In this document: positions 9,073 through 17,087 of the stretch, piece by piece
Layout: each line of letters begins with the position of its first letter
Numbering within the stretch: position 1 is the first letter of the stretch
Assembly (NCBI GenBank): GCA_025459425.1
Contig: JALOQF010000027.1
Span: 1 to 64,000 of the forward strand
Direction: 5' to 3'
From: Myxococcaceae bacterium
GTDB lineage: Bacteria > Myxococcota > Myxococcia > Myxococcales > Myxococcaceae
Length of the DNA stretch: 64,000 nt
The notes under the pieces: generated by a model
What the model was told of the DNA's origin: nothing
What the model saw: only the letters and a program-made list of their open reading frames with translations
The model's database searches: none
Made by a program: the position numbers and the translations under genes

Positions 9073-9370
9073 GCTGCGCCTCCTCCAGCCAGAGTCGCTG
9101 ACGCGAGTCCTGCGGGAAAGTGAACGACGTGTCACCGACTGGAAAGGCCAGTGCGCTCGCCAGTCGTCTCTCGTCGATGAGCCGCGCTCTTCCTGGCGGC
9201 TGCAGGGCGACGCTGCCGCTTCTGCGCTCACTCGGCTTCTCTTCGACCGCGAAGGCCAGCCGCCGGGGTTTCAGAAACGCGTCGGCGTCGGGGGTCCGAC
9301 CAGCCGGGCGGTGAAGATGAACGTCTTGAAGTGGGGCTCGCGCTTCATTTCGTGCGATGACGGAGTGCTC
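9073..9370. other. 298 bp without a supported gene
   Basis: This spacer lies between the broken Cys-rich lipoprotein and the AraC-type regulator. Both strands carry open frames but none has a ribosome site plus a recognisable product. The minus strand reads some protein-like fragments (FLKPRRLAFAVEEKPSER, LAFPVGDTSFTFPQDS), perhaps a relic. Nothing resembling an operator palindrome was noted. Confidence 0.4.
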
Positions 9371-10231
9371 GTGCGACGCCGAGCGACCGAAGACGACTAC
9401 ACCGAGCGCATCAACCGGGTGATGAACGTCATCGCCGAGCGGCTCGATTCGCCGCCGTCGCTGGCCCAGCTCGCACGCGTCGCGGCGTTCTCGCCCTTTC
9501 ATTTTCATCGCGTCTTTCGAGGCGTCACGGGCGAGACCGTGCACGGCTACGTGATGCGTTGCCGAGTCGAGCGGGCGGCGCTGTTGCTCGGCCGTGGCTC
9601 GAGCACGCGGCGCCTGACCGACCTGGCGCTCGAGCTGGGCTTCTCGTCTGGCGCAGAGCTCTCGCGCGCGTTTCGCGCCCGCTTCGGTGTCACGCCGTCG
9701 GGGTTTCGCCGCGAAAAGCGCAAGAACCCACAAGGACCCCTTCGGGAGGGTCCGTACCGTCGAGGGCATGAACGAACGTTGCGCGTCACCGTGGTCGAGC
9801 GTCTCGAACGGACGCTGGCCTTCATTCGCATCACGGCGCCCTTCGAGACGGGCCGGTTGGAACACGCCGGCCGGCGGCTGCTCGATTGGGCGACGCGTCA
9901 GGGTCTCTCCACCACGCCGCTGTTGGGCCTCTCGCACGACGACCCTGACGTCGTGGCGCTGGCGAAGTGTCGCTACGATCTCGCCCTCGAGACTGCACGA
10001 AGCGGCCACGGCGTCAGCACACGCACGCTACCGACCTCGACCTGGGCTGAGCTTCGGGTCGAGGGCACCCCGCGCGCGATGGAGCACGGCTGGTCGTGGC
10101 TCTTCAGTCACTGGCTGCCGTCGAGCGGTTACGAGCCAGGGGCGCTGCCTGGCGTCGAGCGCTACGAGCACGGGCTCGACCTGGCCCGCTGGAGCGCACC
10201 TGACGTGGTGCTGTGCCTGCCCCTGCGCTGA
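9371..10231 (+). CDS. AraC-family transcriptional regulator with GyrI-like effector domain
   Basis: 286 residues from GTG at 9371, which has a CGGAG five bases upstream; an ATG at 9317 is possible but lies in non-coding-looking sequence. Residues about 8-105 are the two-helix-turn-helix AraC DNA-binding domain (INRVMNVIAERLDSPPSLAQ, AFSPFHFHRVFRGVTGE, LALELGFSSGAELSRAF, FGVTPSGFR). Residues about 130-286 form the GyrI-like/AraC effector-binding domain (VVERLERTLAFIRITAPFET to VVLCLPLR). Such proteins bind small hydrophobic ligands. It precedes the flavin monooxygenase by 9 bp, so the two are probably co-transcribed and the regulator may control that operon. Confidence 0.88.
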   Translation: MRRRATEDDYTERINRVMNVIAERLDSPPSLAQLARVAAFSPFHFHRVFRGVTGETVHGYVMRCRVERAALLLGRGSSTRRLTDLALELGFSSGAELSRAFRARFGVTPSGFRREKRKNPQGPLREGPYRRGHERTLRVTVVERLERTLAFIRITAPFETGRLEHAGRRLLDWATRQGLSTTPLLGLSHDDPDVVALAKCRYDLALETARSGHGVSTRTLPTSTWAELRVEGTPRAMEHGWSWLFSHWLPSSGYEPGALPGVERYEHGLDLARWSAPDVVLCLPLR

Positions 10232-10240
10232 GGCTGCGTC

Positions 10241-11356
10241 ATGAAGGCGCTGGTGGTGGGCGCCGGGCCTGCGGGGTTGGCGACGGCGCTTCGACTTCGC
10301 CGTGGCGGCGCTGACGTCGTGCTCGTCGAGCGACAATCGATGGAGCGCCTCTTCGCCGACGCCGGAGGTGCCTATGAGCTGTCGACCCGAAGCCTCGAGG
10401 TGCTCGAGTCACTGGGCGCCGCCGAGCTGGTGCGCGCGCGCGCGACGGTGCTGACCCACTTCGTGCTGCGTGGGCCGAAGGACGCGCCGTTGCAGTCGCT
10501 CGACCTCGAACGCGCCGGCCTGCCTGTCGTCTCCATCACGCGAGCCGAGCTGCAGCGCTCGCTGTGGGCCGTGCTCGAACCGCTGGGGGTGACGCTCATC
10601 ACCGGCGCGCAGGTCAGCGGCGTGGTGCAAGACGATGACGGTGTCTCACTGATGGTGAACGAGGGCGTGCAGCGTGCCGACGTGCTGGTGGCCGCCGACG
10701 GCGTGCACTCGGTGATTCGTCGCGCCTGCTTCTCGACCGAGCCTGCGCGCGAGGTCGGCCTCGCTGCGTGGTGGGGCCGCACCCGCATCGACACAGCCTT
10801 CAGGCTCGAGCAGGGGCACTCGTTCGGCGTGATGGTGCCCCAGTGCTCGTTCGTCACGACACGAGCGGTGAGCGGTGACGAACTGCTGTGGACGGTGTGT
10901 GAGCTCGCCGAACCCTCGCGAAAGCAACCTCGGCTCGATGGCCTGCCTGCAGACGTTCGGCGGGTGGTTGAGGGCGCGCACTTCACTGCACGCACGAGAC
11001 TGCTCGAGCAGGTACCGCTCGCGCGTTGGGTCGACCGTCGCGTGTGCCTCGTTGGCGACGCTGCGCACGGCATGACGCCCTTTCTCGGGCTGGGCGCAAA
11101 CAGCGCGCTCGAAGACGCGGTGCTGACCGCCGACACGCTCCTTGCGCATGGGCCGGGCTCGCCCGAGCTCACCGTGCTGCTCGACCGACGGGCTCGGCAG
11201 CTCAACCCGCGCATCGCCGAAGCTCGACGGCTGGGGCGACTGATGCACGCGAAGCCGTGGCTGCACGCGCTTTTTCGACTCGTCACCCGACTGGTGCCGG
11301 CGAGCGTCGTGCTGTGGCAGCTCAAGGCGCGCCACCAACGACTCGTGAGCCCCTGA
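10241..11356 (+). CDS. FAD-dependent aromatic-type monooxygenase
   Basis: 371 residues. The N-terminal dinucleotide-binding fold (MKALVVGAGPAGLATALRL, GxGxxG) is followed by VLVERQ and a conserved Arg segment. A DG motif occurs near residue 150 (VLVAADGVHSVIR) and the second FAD motif near residue 270 (CLVGDAAHGMTPFLGLGAN, GD). These are the hallmarks of class A flavoprotein hydroxylases, which use NAD(P)H and O2 to hydroxylate or epoxidise small substrates. There is no membrane anchor, though a hydrophobic C-terminal helix is present (LFRLVTRLVPASVVLW). It lies 9 bp after the AraC/GyrI regulator; the substrate is not deducible. Confidence 0.88.
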   Translation: MKALVVGAGPAGLATALRLRRGGADVVLVERQSMERLFADAGGAYELSTRSLEVLESLGAAELVRARATVLTHFVLRGPKDAPLQSLDLERAGLPVVSITRAELQRSLWAVLEPLGVTLITGAQVSGVVQDDDGVSLMVNEGVQRADVLVAADGVHSVIRRACFSTEPAREVGLAAWWGRTRIDTAFRLEQGHSFGVMVPQCSFVTTRAVSGDELLWTVCELAEPSRKQPRLDGLPADVRRVVEGAHFTARTRLLEQVPLARWVDRRVCLVGDAAHGMTPFLGLGANSALEDAVLTADTLLAHGPGSPELTVLLDRRARQLNPRIAEARRLGRLMHAKPWLHALFRLVTRLVPASVVLWQLKARHQRLVSP

Positions 11357-11584
11357 CGTCGCAGGTCTCACGGCACGCGTCGCAGCACCAGGCAGCGGGT
11401 CCGTTTCCGAAGACATGTACGACCAGCGAGCGCTGGGCGAAGTTCGAGGTCGCCGGGTTCGCGGTGTGCTGGCGTCGGCATCGACGGTGGCATCGGACAC
11501 GAAGCCACGCTGGAGACGCGCGAGGCCGTCTCCCATCGTCGACAGGCGCACGGTTGAACGGCTCGTCGGCCGACCGCCGGTGCA

Positions 11585-11679
11585 TGAGCCCGTTGCCCAA
11601 CGGCGCTCCATGCTTCGGCGACCAGGAATGCCAGTCACGAGCCTGTGAAGAAGGCACGTGCGGCGCCGCGTGCAACTGA
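11585..11679 (+). pseudogene. orphan C-terminal piece of a Cys-rich lipoprotein
   Basis: A short plus-strand segment reads MSPLPNGAPCFGDQECQSRA, CEEGTCGAACN and stop, the typical end of a myxobacterial Cys-rich lipoprotein like the one ending at 9072. Nothing upstream in any frame continues it, so it is a detached relic. The rest of 11357-11801 holds no supported gene; the minus strand from 11747 begins with a protein-like stretch (MRETEEDFELRKAFVRWVAS) that soon loses coding character. Confidence 0.45.
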
Positions 11680-11801
11680 TCGGCGAAGCTCGCGACCCAC
11701 CGCACGAAGGCCTTGCGCAGCTCGAAGTCCTCTTCTGTCTCACGCATGTGAAGTGGACCACCCGTTTCGGACTCCCCGCTCGCGCCGTAGGCTTAGGCGG
11801 C

Positions 11802-13202
11802 ATGTCACTCCTCGCTGCGCGCGTTCAGGCCCTGCAGGTGCTCGTCGACCAGTTGCTCGAGCTGGGCGCCAGCGCGCGGCTCACCGTTCGTCGTCCAGCC
11901 ACGGCGAAGGCGCTCGCGGCGCTCGAGAAGGCGTGGAAGGCGCCCGTGCCCGGCTCCCTTCAGGCGCTGCAGTCCCTCACCAATGGCCTGGAGCTGAAGG
12001 TCGAGGCCAACGAAGAGCGTGTCAGCTGGTCCTTCGGCTCCGCGGAGCAGCTCGCGAAGCGAAAGCCCGCCGCAGGGAAGGTGCGCCTCGCGCAGGTCGG
12101 GGTCGACGTCACGGGGGCTGTGCTGTCGGTCGGGTTGTCGTCGCGCAAGGTGGCGGATCCGCCGCTGCGCAGCAGTGGAGTCCTGGGCCCGACGGTGAGC
12201 GCGTTCCTCGACCTCGAGGTGGCGCGGTTGGAAGGCCTGGTGCGCCGGCTGCGTCTGGTGCGCACGTTTCCCGCGGTGTCGCTCCAGCAGGTCGAGGGTG
12301 AGCGGGTGGGCTTCGCGCAAGTGCAGCTCGGAACCGACAGCACCCTGACGCCGCTGCTCGGCCTGTCGGTGAAGGAGCTCTCGCTCAGTCGCATTTCGAC
12401 GCACGACCTCACGCCGCTCGCGTCGATGCCTTCGCTTCGTCAGCTCGAGCTCCGCTTCGACGGCGCCGCGCGCATTCCCCGGCTGGCGGTGTCCTTCCCG
12501 TCGGTGCAACGCCTCGTGGTGAGTGTCGAGACCCTCGATGACCTCGGCTGGCTCGGGCGGTTTCCGTCGGTCACGCGCCTAAAGCTGCGCGCAGGGACGC
12601 TCCCCGCCACCATGGACCTCTCGGGCTTCACCCTCGACCACCTCTGCCTCACGGGCTTCTTCTCTTCGCAGCGGCCTCGTGCGCTGAAGCGCCTCTGCCT
12701 GCCGAGGGCGGCCCGCCTGCTGGAGTTGAAGTCGCTCGACGTCGAGCACCTCCCCACGATCGAGGGTGGGGACGGGCTCCAACAGCTCGTCGTGCACGAC
12801 CTGCGCCTTGCAGCGGTCACGATGCCTGAGCTGCCCGGCCTCCAGGATCTGCTGATCAGCGGAAACGGCCTGACAGCCCTGACGAGCATCGAGCGTGCAC
12901 CCTCGTTGACTCGCCTCGACGTGAGCCGCAATCGACTCGAGCGAATCGAGGTCGAGCGGCTGACGTCATTGAGGCAGTTCGATGTGTCGGAGAACGAACT
13001 CACCGAGGTGCCGCGGCTCCCGGCGTCCATCGTCGAGGTGGGGCTGCAGAAGAACCGGCTCCGCTCGTTCGAAGCGCTGCGGGGACTGGGTCGAGACGTG
13101 ACGGTCGACCTGCGCGGGAACGGGGTCACCCCGAAGGTGCGGCTTCAGGTGGAGCGTGCGCTCGGTGTCGGCCCTCGACTCCGCTGGCTCGACGAGAGCT
13201 GA
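11802..13202 (+). CDS. SMI1/KNR4-like plus leucine-rich-repeat protein
   Basis: 466 residues from ATG at 11802. Residues about 20-75 resemble an SMI1/KNR4 fold start (TAKALAALEKAWKAPVPGSL, QALQSLTNGLEL), a superfamily used widely as immunity proteins. From about residue 185 onward come irregular leucine-rich repeats (ELSLSRISTHDLTPLASMPS, LQDLLISGNGLTALTSIERA, SLTRLDVSRNRLERIEV, LRQFDVSENELTEVP) up to a charged C-terminus. No signal peptide is visible, so it is cytoplasmic. Given the toxin/immunity debris in this zone it may be an orphan immunity-type protein; this is inference. A collapsed second copy follows immediately. Confidence 0.8.
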   Translation: MSLLAARVQALQVLVDQLLELGASARLTVRRPATAKALAALEKAWKAPVPGSLQALQSLTNGLELKVEANEERVSWSFGSAEQLAKRKPAAGKVRLAQVGVDVTGAVLSVGLSSRKVADPPLRSSGVLGPTVSAFLDLEVARLEGLVRRLRLVRTFPAVSLQQVEGERVGFAQVQLGTDSTLTPLLGLSVKELSLSRISTHDLTPLASMPSLRQLELRFDGAARIPRLAVSFPSVQRLVVSVETLDDLGWLGRFPSVTRLKLRAGTLPATMDLSGFTLDHLCLTGFFSSQRPRALKRLCLPRAARLLELKSLDVEHLPTIEGGDGLQQLVVHDLRLAAVTMPELPGLQDLLISGNGLTALTSIERAPSLTRLDVSRNRLERIEVERLTSLRQFDVSENELTEVPRLPASIVEVGLQKNRLRSFEALRGLGRDVTVDLRGNGVTPKVRLQVERALGVGPRLRWLDES

Positions 13203-13234
13203 GGGTGTCTCGTGCTCAGCGGACGTGCTCTGGA

Positions 13235-13265
13235 CCGACGTCTTGCGCTGCCCCTGCGGCGGCCG
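13235..13265 (+). mobile_element. 31-bp relic of the IS91-type transposase 3' region
   Basis: This block is identical to 1654-1684, the part encoding DVLRCPCGGR in the larger relic at 1456-1795. Adjacent bases diverge quickly. It sits between the end of the LRR gene and the collapsed second LRR copy, so an IS91-like element, or a recombinant with one, once lay here. Confidence 0.6.
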
Positions 13266-13439
13266 CCGTCGGGAAGCACGAGACGTGCAGCGCGCTGTTC
13301 CAGTCACTCGTGGTCGTCGACATCGCGAGATTGGGCAGCAGCGCGAGAAGCCCCGCGTCGTTCGCGCATCGGGCACGAAGTCGTCGCGGTCCCTCTGCTC
13401 GAGCGCATCGACGAGGGCGGCGCCCCGCCCATGCTCCCG

Positions 13440-13544
13440 CTGGCGGCGTCCTTCTCGAGGGTGCAAGGCCTCGTGGTGAGTGTCGAGCCCCTCGGTGACA
13501 TCGGCTGGCTCGACGAAACCGCAGGGGGCCTCGTGCTCAGCGGA
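13440..13544 (+). repeat. collapsed second copy of the LRR gene
   Basis: 13440-13512 aligns without gaps to 12483-12555 inside the LRR gene (eight mismatches in 73 bp by eye). 13504-13544 aligns to the gene end and downstream bases 13183-13223 at a constant offset of 321 bp, including an exact 15-bp block (13209-13223 and 13530-13544). The two source segments share the 9-bp sequence GCTGGCTCG exactly at the joint. This therefore looks like a tandem copy from which 636 bp (212 codons, in frame) were deleted by microhomology. Confidence 0.75.
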
Positions 13545-13562
13545 AAGCGAAGAGAATCGTGA

Positions 13563-13833
13563 AGCAGCGCTCCACTTCATGGAAGAGTTCGCGGCTTTGG
13601 CAAGATGCACCCGGTTCAGGTCAACGACGCGGTGAAGGTGCTCGTTCTTGATCGGCCGCGCCGCTCCATACGTCCGCGAACCCACCGAGTCGCACGACTC
13701 TTCTGCTCGCTGGTGGCGTCGAGGCGGCCCGACCAGTGAGTCCATTTCTCGCGGCGCTTGACGAACCGGGGCTTTCGCGGACCGAAGAGGCTCGAACCGC
13801 GGAGGCGCCCACGAGTCGACAGTTTCGCCCCGC
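13563..13833. other. 271 bp without a supported gene
   Basis: This is spacer between the LRR relic and the minus-strand zinc-ribbon gene. The minus strand around 13575-13680 reads a protein-like piece (IKNEHLHRVVDLNRVHLAKA) with no start, stop context or family. It is most likely another gene fragment. Confidence 0.3.
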
Positions 13834-14244
13834 TCAGCGTCGAAGTCGGTCCCGCCTGCTCAACGCGACAATCGAGCCCGCTCGTACCGAACGGTAGATG
13901 CCTCTCGCTGACAGAGCGACGCCCAGCATCGACACGATGACCATGACCACGACAGGCGCCAGTTCCGTCGACACATCAGCCGAGAGAGACAGGCCGTCCC
14001 TCCTGGTGATGGCGACGATCAACACTGGGAAGCTCGAAGCGAAGACCCCCAGCAGGACGTAGCGAACGATCTGGAATACGCGGTTGCTGATGGTGAAGGG
14101 CTGGGACTGCTTTTCACATGCAGTACAGACCAGTACGACACCTGCTTCCGACCCGAAGAGTCGGCTCGTAGCACGCAGAACGCGCAGTCGGTCAGACACG
14201 CCACAATACGGGCACACCCCGCGTGAAGTTCGCGTACCCGCCAA
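13834..14244 (-). CDS. zinc-ribbon protein with two membrane segments
   Basis: 136 residues. The N-terminus carries a four-Cys ribbon, CPYCGVSDRLRVL and, about 26 residues later, VCTACEKQ (CxxC...CxxC). Two hydrophobic segments follow at about residues 58-80 (FQIVRYVLLGVFASSFPVLI) and 92-115 (LAPVVVMVIVSMLGVALSA), then a basic tail ending RRDRLRR. This is an inner-membrane protein with a cytoplasmic metal-binding head. Function unknown; small proteins of this layout are common and uncharacterised. Confidence 0.7.
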   Translation of the reverse strand: MAGTRTSRGVCPYCGVSDRLRVLRATSRLFGSEAGVVLVCTACEKQSQPFTISNRVFQIVRYVLLGVFASSFPVLIVAITRRDGLSLSADVSTELAPVVVMVIVSMLGVALSARGIYRSVRAGSIVALSRRDRLRR

Positions 14245-14265
14245 CGGACTCTCGGCCCATGGGGT

Positions 14266-14610
14266 CTACCGCGCGCTCGCTTCGTTGCTGCGAACGGCAA
14301 TGCCTTGCACGATGGTGCAGTACCGACTCACCAGGAGAAAGTTCTGGTAGTAGGCCTCTGCCGTTACCTGGATGAGCGCATCACCCTTCTTTTGCCGAAT
14401 CGCGTCCCGCATCGCCGCCTGAAAGTCGTTGCCTGTGGTGATGGGAATGACGCTGAAGAGGAACCACAGACAGTCGGTCTCCTCGACGGGGCCAAGCTCG
14501 GCATAGCTACCCGGGGCGAGCGGCTTCGTCGACGGCATCATCGCGATGGGCGTGCGGATGCATCCGGCGAACAAGAGACCGCTGAGGGCGAGGAAGGTTG
14601 GGATGCGCAC
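14266..14610 (-). CDS. small lipoprotein resembling the TRL-like family
   Basis: 114 residues with a lipoprotein signal peptide and lipobox at the N-terminus (MRIPTFLALSGLLFAGC, Cys 17). The mature part has PGSYAELGPVEETDCLWFLF, SVIPITTGNDF, MRDAIRQKKGDALIQVT and CTIVQGIAV, a pattern like the small TRL-type lipoproteins. The conserved element there is an acidic/aromatic strand followed by a GDALI-type helix. It lies 21 bp upstream of the convergent-free zinc-ribbon gene on the same strand, possibly one unit. Role unknown; envelope location predicted. Confidence 0.7.
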   Translation of the reverse strand: MRIPTFLALSGLLFAGCIRTPIAMMPSTKPLAPGSYAELGPVEETDCLWFLFSVIPITTGNDFQAAMRDAIRQKKGDALIQVTAEAYYQNFLLVSRYCTIVQGIAVRSNEASAR

Positions 14611-14803
14611 AGAACAATCCTATGCGAACTCCGCCATCCGATGCACTTGCGGCAGGACTGGCGTGCTGCAGAAGGGCCGCGGCTGTCGGTTGATGTCGGC
14701 GTCGAAGGCGCACTTCCCCGCCGTGGTGCAACTGGCATGACGCAATCAGCAGCTCGCGCCGCTCCAGCAGGAGCGGAGGTCTGGGCCTGAGCCCACCTTG
14801 CCA

Positions 14804-16201
14804 CTACGAGCGCTTGAAACTCTCGACGAAACGCTGGTGAACGCCGAGCTCGAGCCCCGACGTGATGAGCATCACCACGGTGCGGTGCACGAAGAAGTAC
14901 CTCAGGTAGATGGTCGTTCCGTTGGAGTCGTCCACCGTCGCGTCCAGCACCATGATTCCATTCTGCAGTGCGGCCGATTTCGCGCGCAGCTGCAGGTTCG
15001 GTTTGGAGAAGCCCGCTTCGAACATGGCGGTCAGGCGTTCTTCAGCCAGCGCCGGCTCGTCGTCGTAATCGGGGGAGTCGTCGTCGAAGGTCACCTCGAC
15101 GAGTCCGGCCTCTCCCGTACCGAGGGGCGCGCGCCACGTCGTCATGGCCACCACGCCAGGCTGTGGCGGCGCCGTGACCGTCTTCGTGGTCCGCATCGGG
15201 AAGGTCACCTCGGCGCGGCCATCGAGCACCATCGTCGTCGTCCACCAGGGGCGCGCCGTCTGGAGCTCCGTCTTGATGACCCAGGCCCCGGCACCGGCTG
15301 CGGCCCAGACGAGGAAGAGCACCACCGCGTGAGGAATCGCTGCCGGTATCGACGAGAGCTCGTCGTGCAGCGACGTGATGGTCGACGTCCGCGCCTTGAT
15401 GGCCGTATTGCTCAGGATCTGCCCGGCGCCAGACTCGAGCGCGAGGAGCGACTCCGCAGGAAGCTCGCTGGTCTTCCCCTCCCAGGACAGGTCCAGGCGC
15501 CGGAGCCGGTCCTTCTGTTCGAGCACCTTCGACCTGTTGATGAGGGAGCCGACCAGCAGGCCGCCCCATAAATAGGGCTGGCCCGGAAGCAGGCCCGGAA
15601 CGGCCACGAGGCCGACGGTTCCAACCACCATCGCGCCCAGCTCGAGCAGGCGGTGTCGGCTGAAGATCACCAGGTTCAGCAGTCGCCCACCATCGAGGGG
15701 CAGGAACGGGAGCAGGTTGATGCCATTGAGGTACACGAGCGTGACCACCACGACCCGCAGGAAGGATCCAGGCGGCGCGAAGGGCAGCAGGAGAATCCCC
15801 AGGAGCAGACCCGGCACGGGCCCCGCGAGACTCACCACGCCGGCCCGCCAGCCCCCCGGCTTCGAGGCGCGCCCCGAAACGGCTGCGCCCAGAAACGGGA
15901 TGAAGAACACCTTGAGGTTCTCGTAGCCGAAGACGCGCATCGCGACGAAATGGCCTGCCTCGTGGAAGAGCAGGACCGCGACGACCACGGCGATGACGAG
16001 CGGGCCCGCGTCGCGCATGAAGTAGACGAAGAGGCCCGCGGTCGCGAGGAAGAGCAGGGTGCGCAGCCCGATGTGCGAAGGCTGTTCGGACTTCCGCAAG
16101 GCTGCCCGCAGCGCGACCAGCTCCTCGCTTTCAGCCGCTGGCGCTGGCGCTGGAGCGGGTGCACTGGGTGCAGCGTTCAGCGGGTCTGACGGCTCTGTCA
16201 C
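14804..16201 (-). CDS. site-2 protease (M50) family membrane metalloprotease
   Basis: 465 residues from GTG at 16201, which is preceded by GAGGGGG at good spacing; the longer frame to 16405 looks non-coding. After an Ala/Pro-rich N-terminus, hydrophobic segments start near residue 45. The zinc site is HEAGH at residues 80-84, and the third ligand lies in the conserved LPLDGGR near residues 168-173 (NLLPFLPLDGGRLL). A further membrane segment lies near residue 280, followed by a long C-terminal extramembrane region rich in beta strands. M50 proteases cut transmembrane substrates such as anti-sigma factors. The large C-terminal domain is unusual, and no obvious substrate gene is adjacent. Confidence 0.87.
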   Translation of the reverse strand: MTEPSDPLNAAPSAPAPAPAPAAESEELVALRAALRKSEQPSHIGLRTLLFLATAGLFVYFMRDAGPLVIAVVVAVLLFHEAGHFVAMRVFGYENLKVFFIPFLGAAVSGRASKPGGWRAGVVSLAGPVPGLLLGILLLPFAPPGSFLRVVVVTLVYLNGINLLPFLPLDGGRLLNLVIFSRHRLLELGAMVVGTVGLVAVPGLLPGQPYLWGGLLVGSLINRSKVLEQKDRLRRLDLSWEGKTSELPAESLLALESGAGQILSNTAIKARTSTITSLHDELSSIPAAIPHAVVLFLVWAAAGAGAWVIKTELQTARPWWTTTMVLDGRAEVTFPMRTTKTVTAPPQPGVVAMTTWRAPLGTGEAGLVEVTFDDDSPDYDDEPALAEERLTAMFEAGFSKPNLQLRAKSAALQNGIMVLDATVDDSNGTTIYLRYFFVHRTVVMLITSGLELGVHQRFVESFKRS

Positions 16202-16350
16202 GGAATCCCCCTCGAGGTGTGAGCGAAGCCGAGTGTAGTGAAAGAACGGTCCGCATGTCCTGACGGTGCTGCGCGGCGCGCGAGGACTTCGCCGACGCCG
16301 AGGCCCCGCTGGCTGGATGACGGACACCGTCTCGCGTCGCGGCGAAGCCC

Positions 16351-16563
16351 GTGAAGTCGACCAGTTCGACCACGGTATCGGCCGGTCGTGCACTCGCAGA
16401 TTCATCGCCTGACGGCGGCGTGGTGGGTGGTTCCGTCGCCGTCGAGGGCGTGTTGGTGACGTACCTCAAAGCGCTGGTAGACGCTGGGGTCGGCGTCGCG
16501 GTGGACGTCTTCAAGGACGGCCAGCTCATCGACTCGTTCCTCTACGCGAAGCTCAGAGGCTGA
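16351..16563 (+). pseudogene. unassigned short frame, probably a gene 3' end
   Basis: The last 45 residues read convincingly as protein (VLVTYLKALVDAGVGVAVDV, FKDGQLIDSFLYAKLRG) and end in a normal stop. The first 25 residues look non-coding, and the start (GTG 16351) lies close to the divergent protease promoter region. It could be a 70-residue gene or, more likely, the tail of a lost gene. No family recognised. Confidence 0.3.
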
Positions 16564-16624
16564 AGAGGTCGGGCAGCTCTTTTCGCGTCGACGACGGCCC
16601 TCGCCTCGCGAAACGAGAAGCCGG

Positions 16625-16960
16625 TGCGCACGGGGGTGGTCGCCCGCGATGGTCGCGGGGCTCTCGGCCCGCGTCGAGGTCATCACGAGCGGTCTGCTCG
16701 ACGCGATGGCGCGCCGGCCCACGCTGGACCTCATCGACTCCCTCGCGTTGCCGCTCCCGTTGACCGTCATCGCCGAGATGCTCGGCGTGTCGACCGAAGA
16801 CCGCGTCTCGTTGCGCACGCTGTTCTCCAGGTTGGCCGACCCCGACGCCGTGAACCCGCTGGGCTTCTTGCGGAACCTGCCGCGCATGCGGCAGCTCAGT
16901 CGTTTCGTCCGGCGACTGATCACGCAGCGACGCGAGCAGGTGTCGTTGCGGCCGGCGGGG
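16625..16960 (+). pseudogene. cytochrome P450 internal fragment
   Basis: The frame encodes a stretch typical of residues about 95-200 of bacterial P450s: WSPAMVAGLSARVEVITSGL, DLIDSLALPLPLTVIAEMLG, VSTEDRVSLRTLFSRLADPD, NLPRMRQLSRFVRRLITQRR. The I-helix, ExxR and heme-Cys regions are missing, as is the N-terminus, so it cannot function. It stops shortly after, before the flavoprotein gene. P450s of this type commonly act in secondary metabolism, so the relic hints at a former neighbouring pathway. Confidence 0.7.
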
Positions 16961-17087
16961 GCTTGCGTTGTACTGGTCATCGATTCCACCGCTCACGCCT
17001 GAGTGGTCCATGTGAAGGAGCGCAGAATCCCGACGCGCGCGCAGCACCGCCAGGCCCCGGGTGAGCCGGACTTCCTCTGGGAGCGCC

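Noticed and set aside
10646..11803. Long minus-strand frame opposite the flavin monooxygenase
   Set aside because: Antisense shadow; the plus-strand gene has both FAD motifs.
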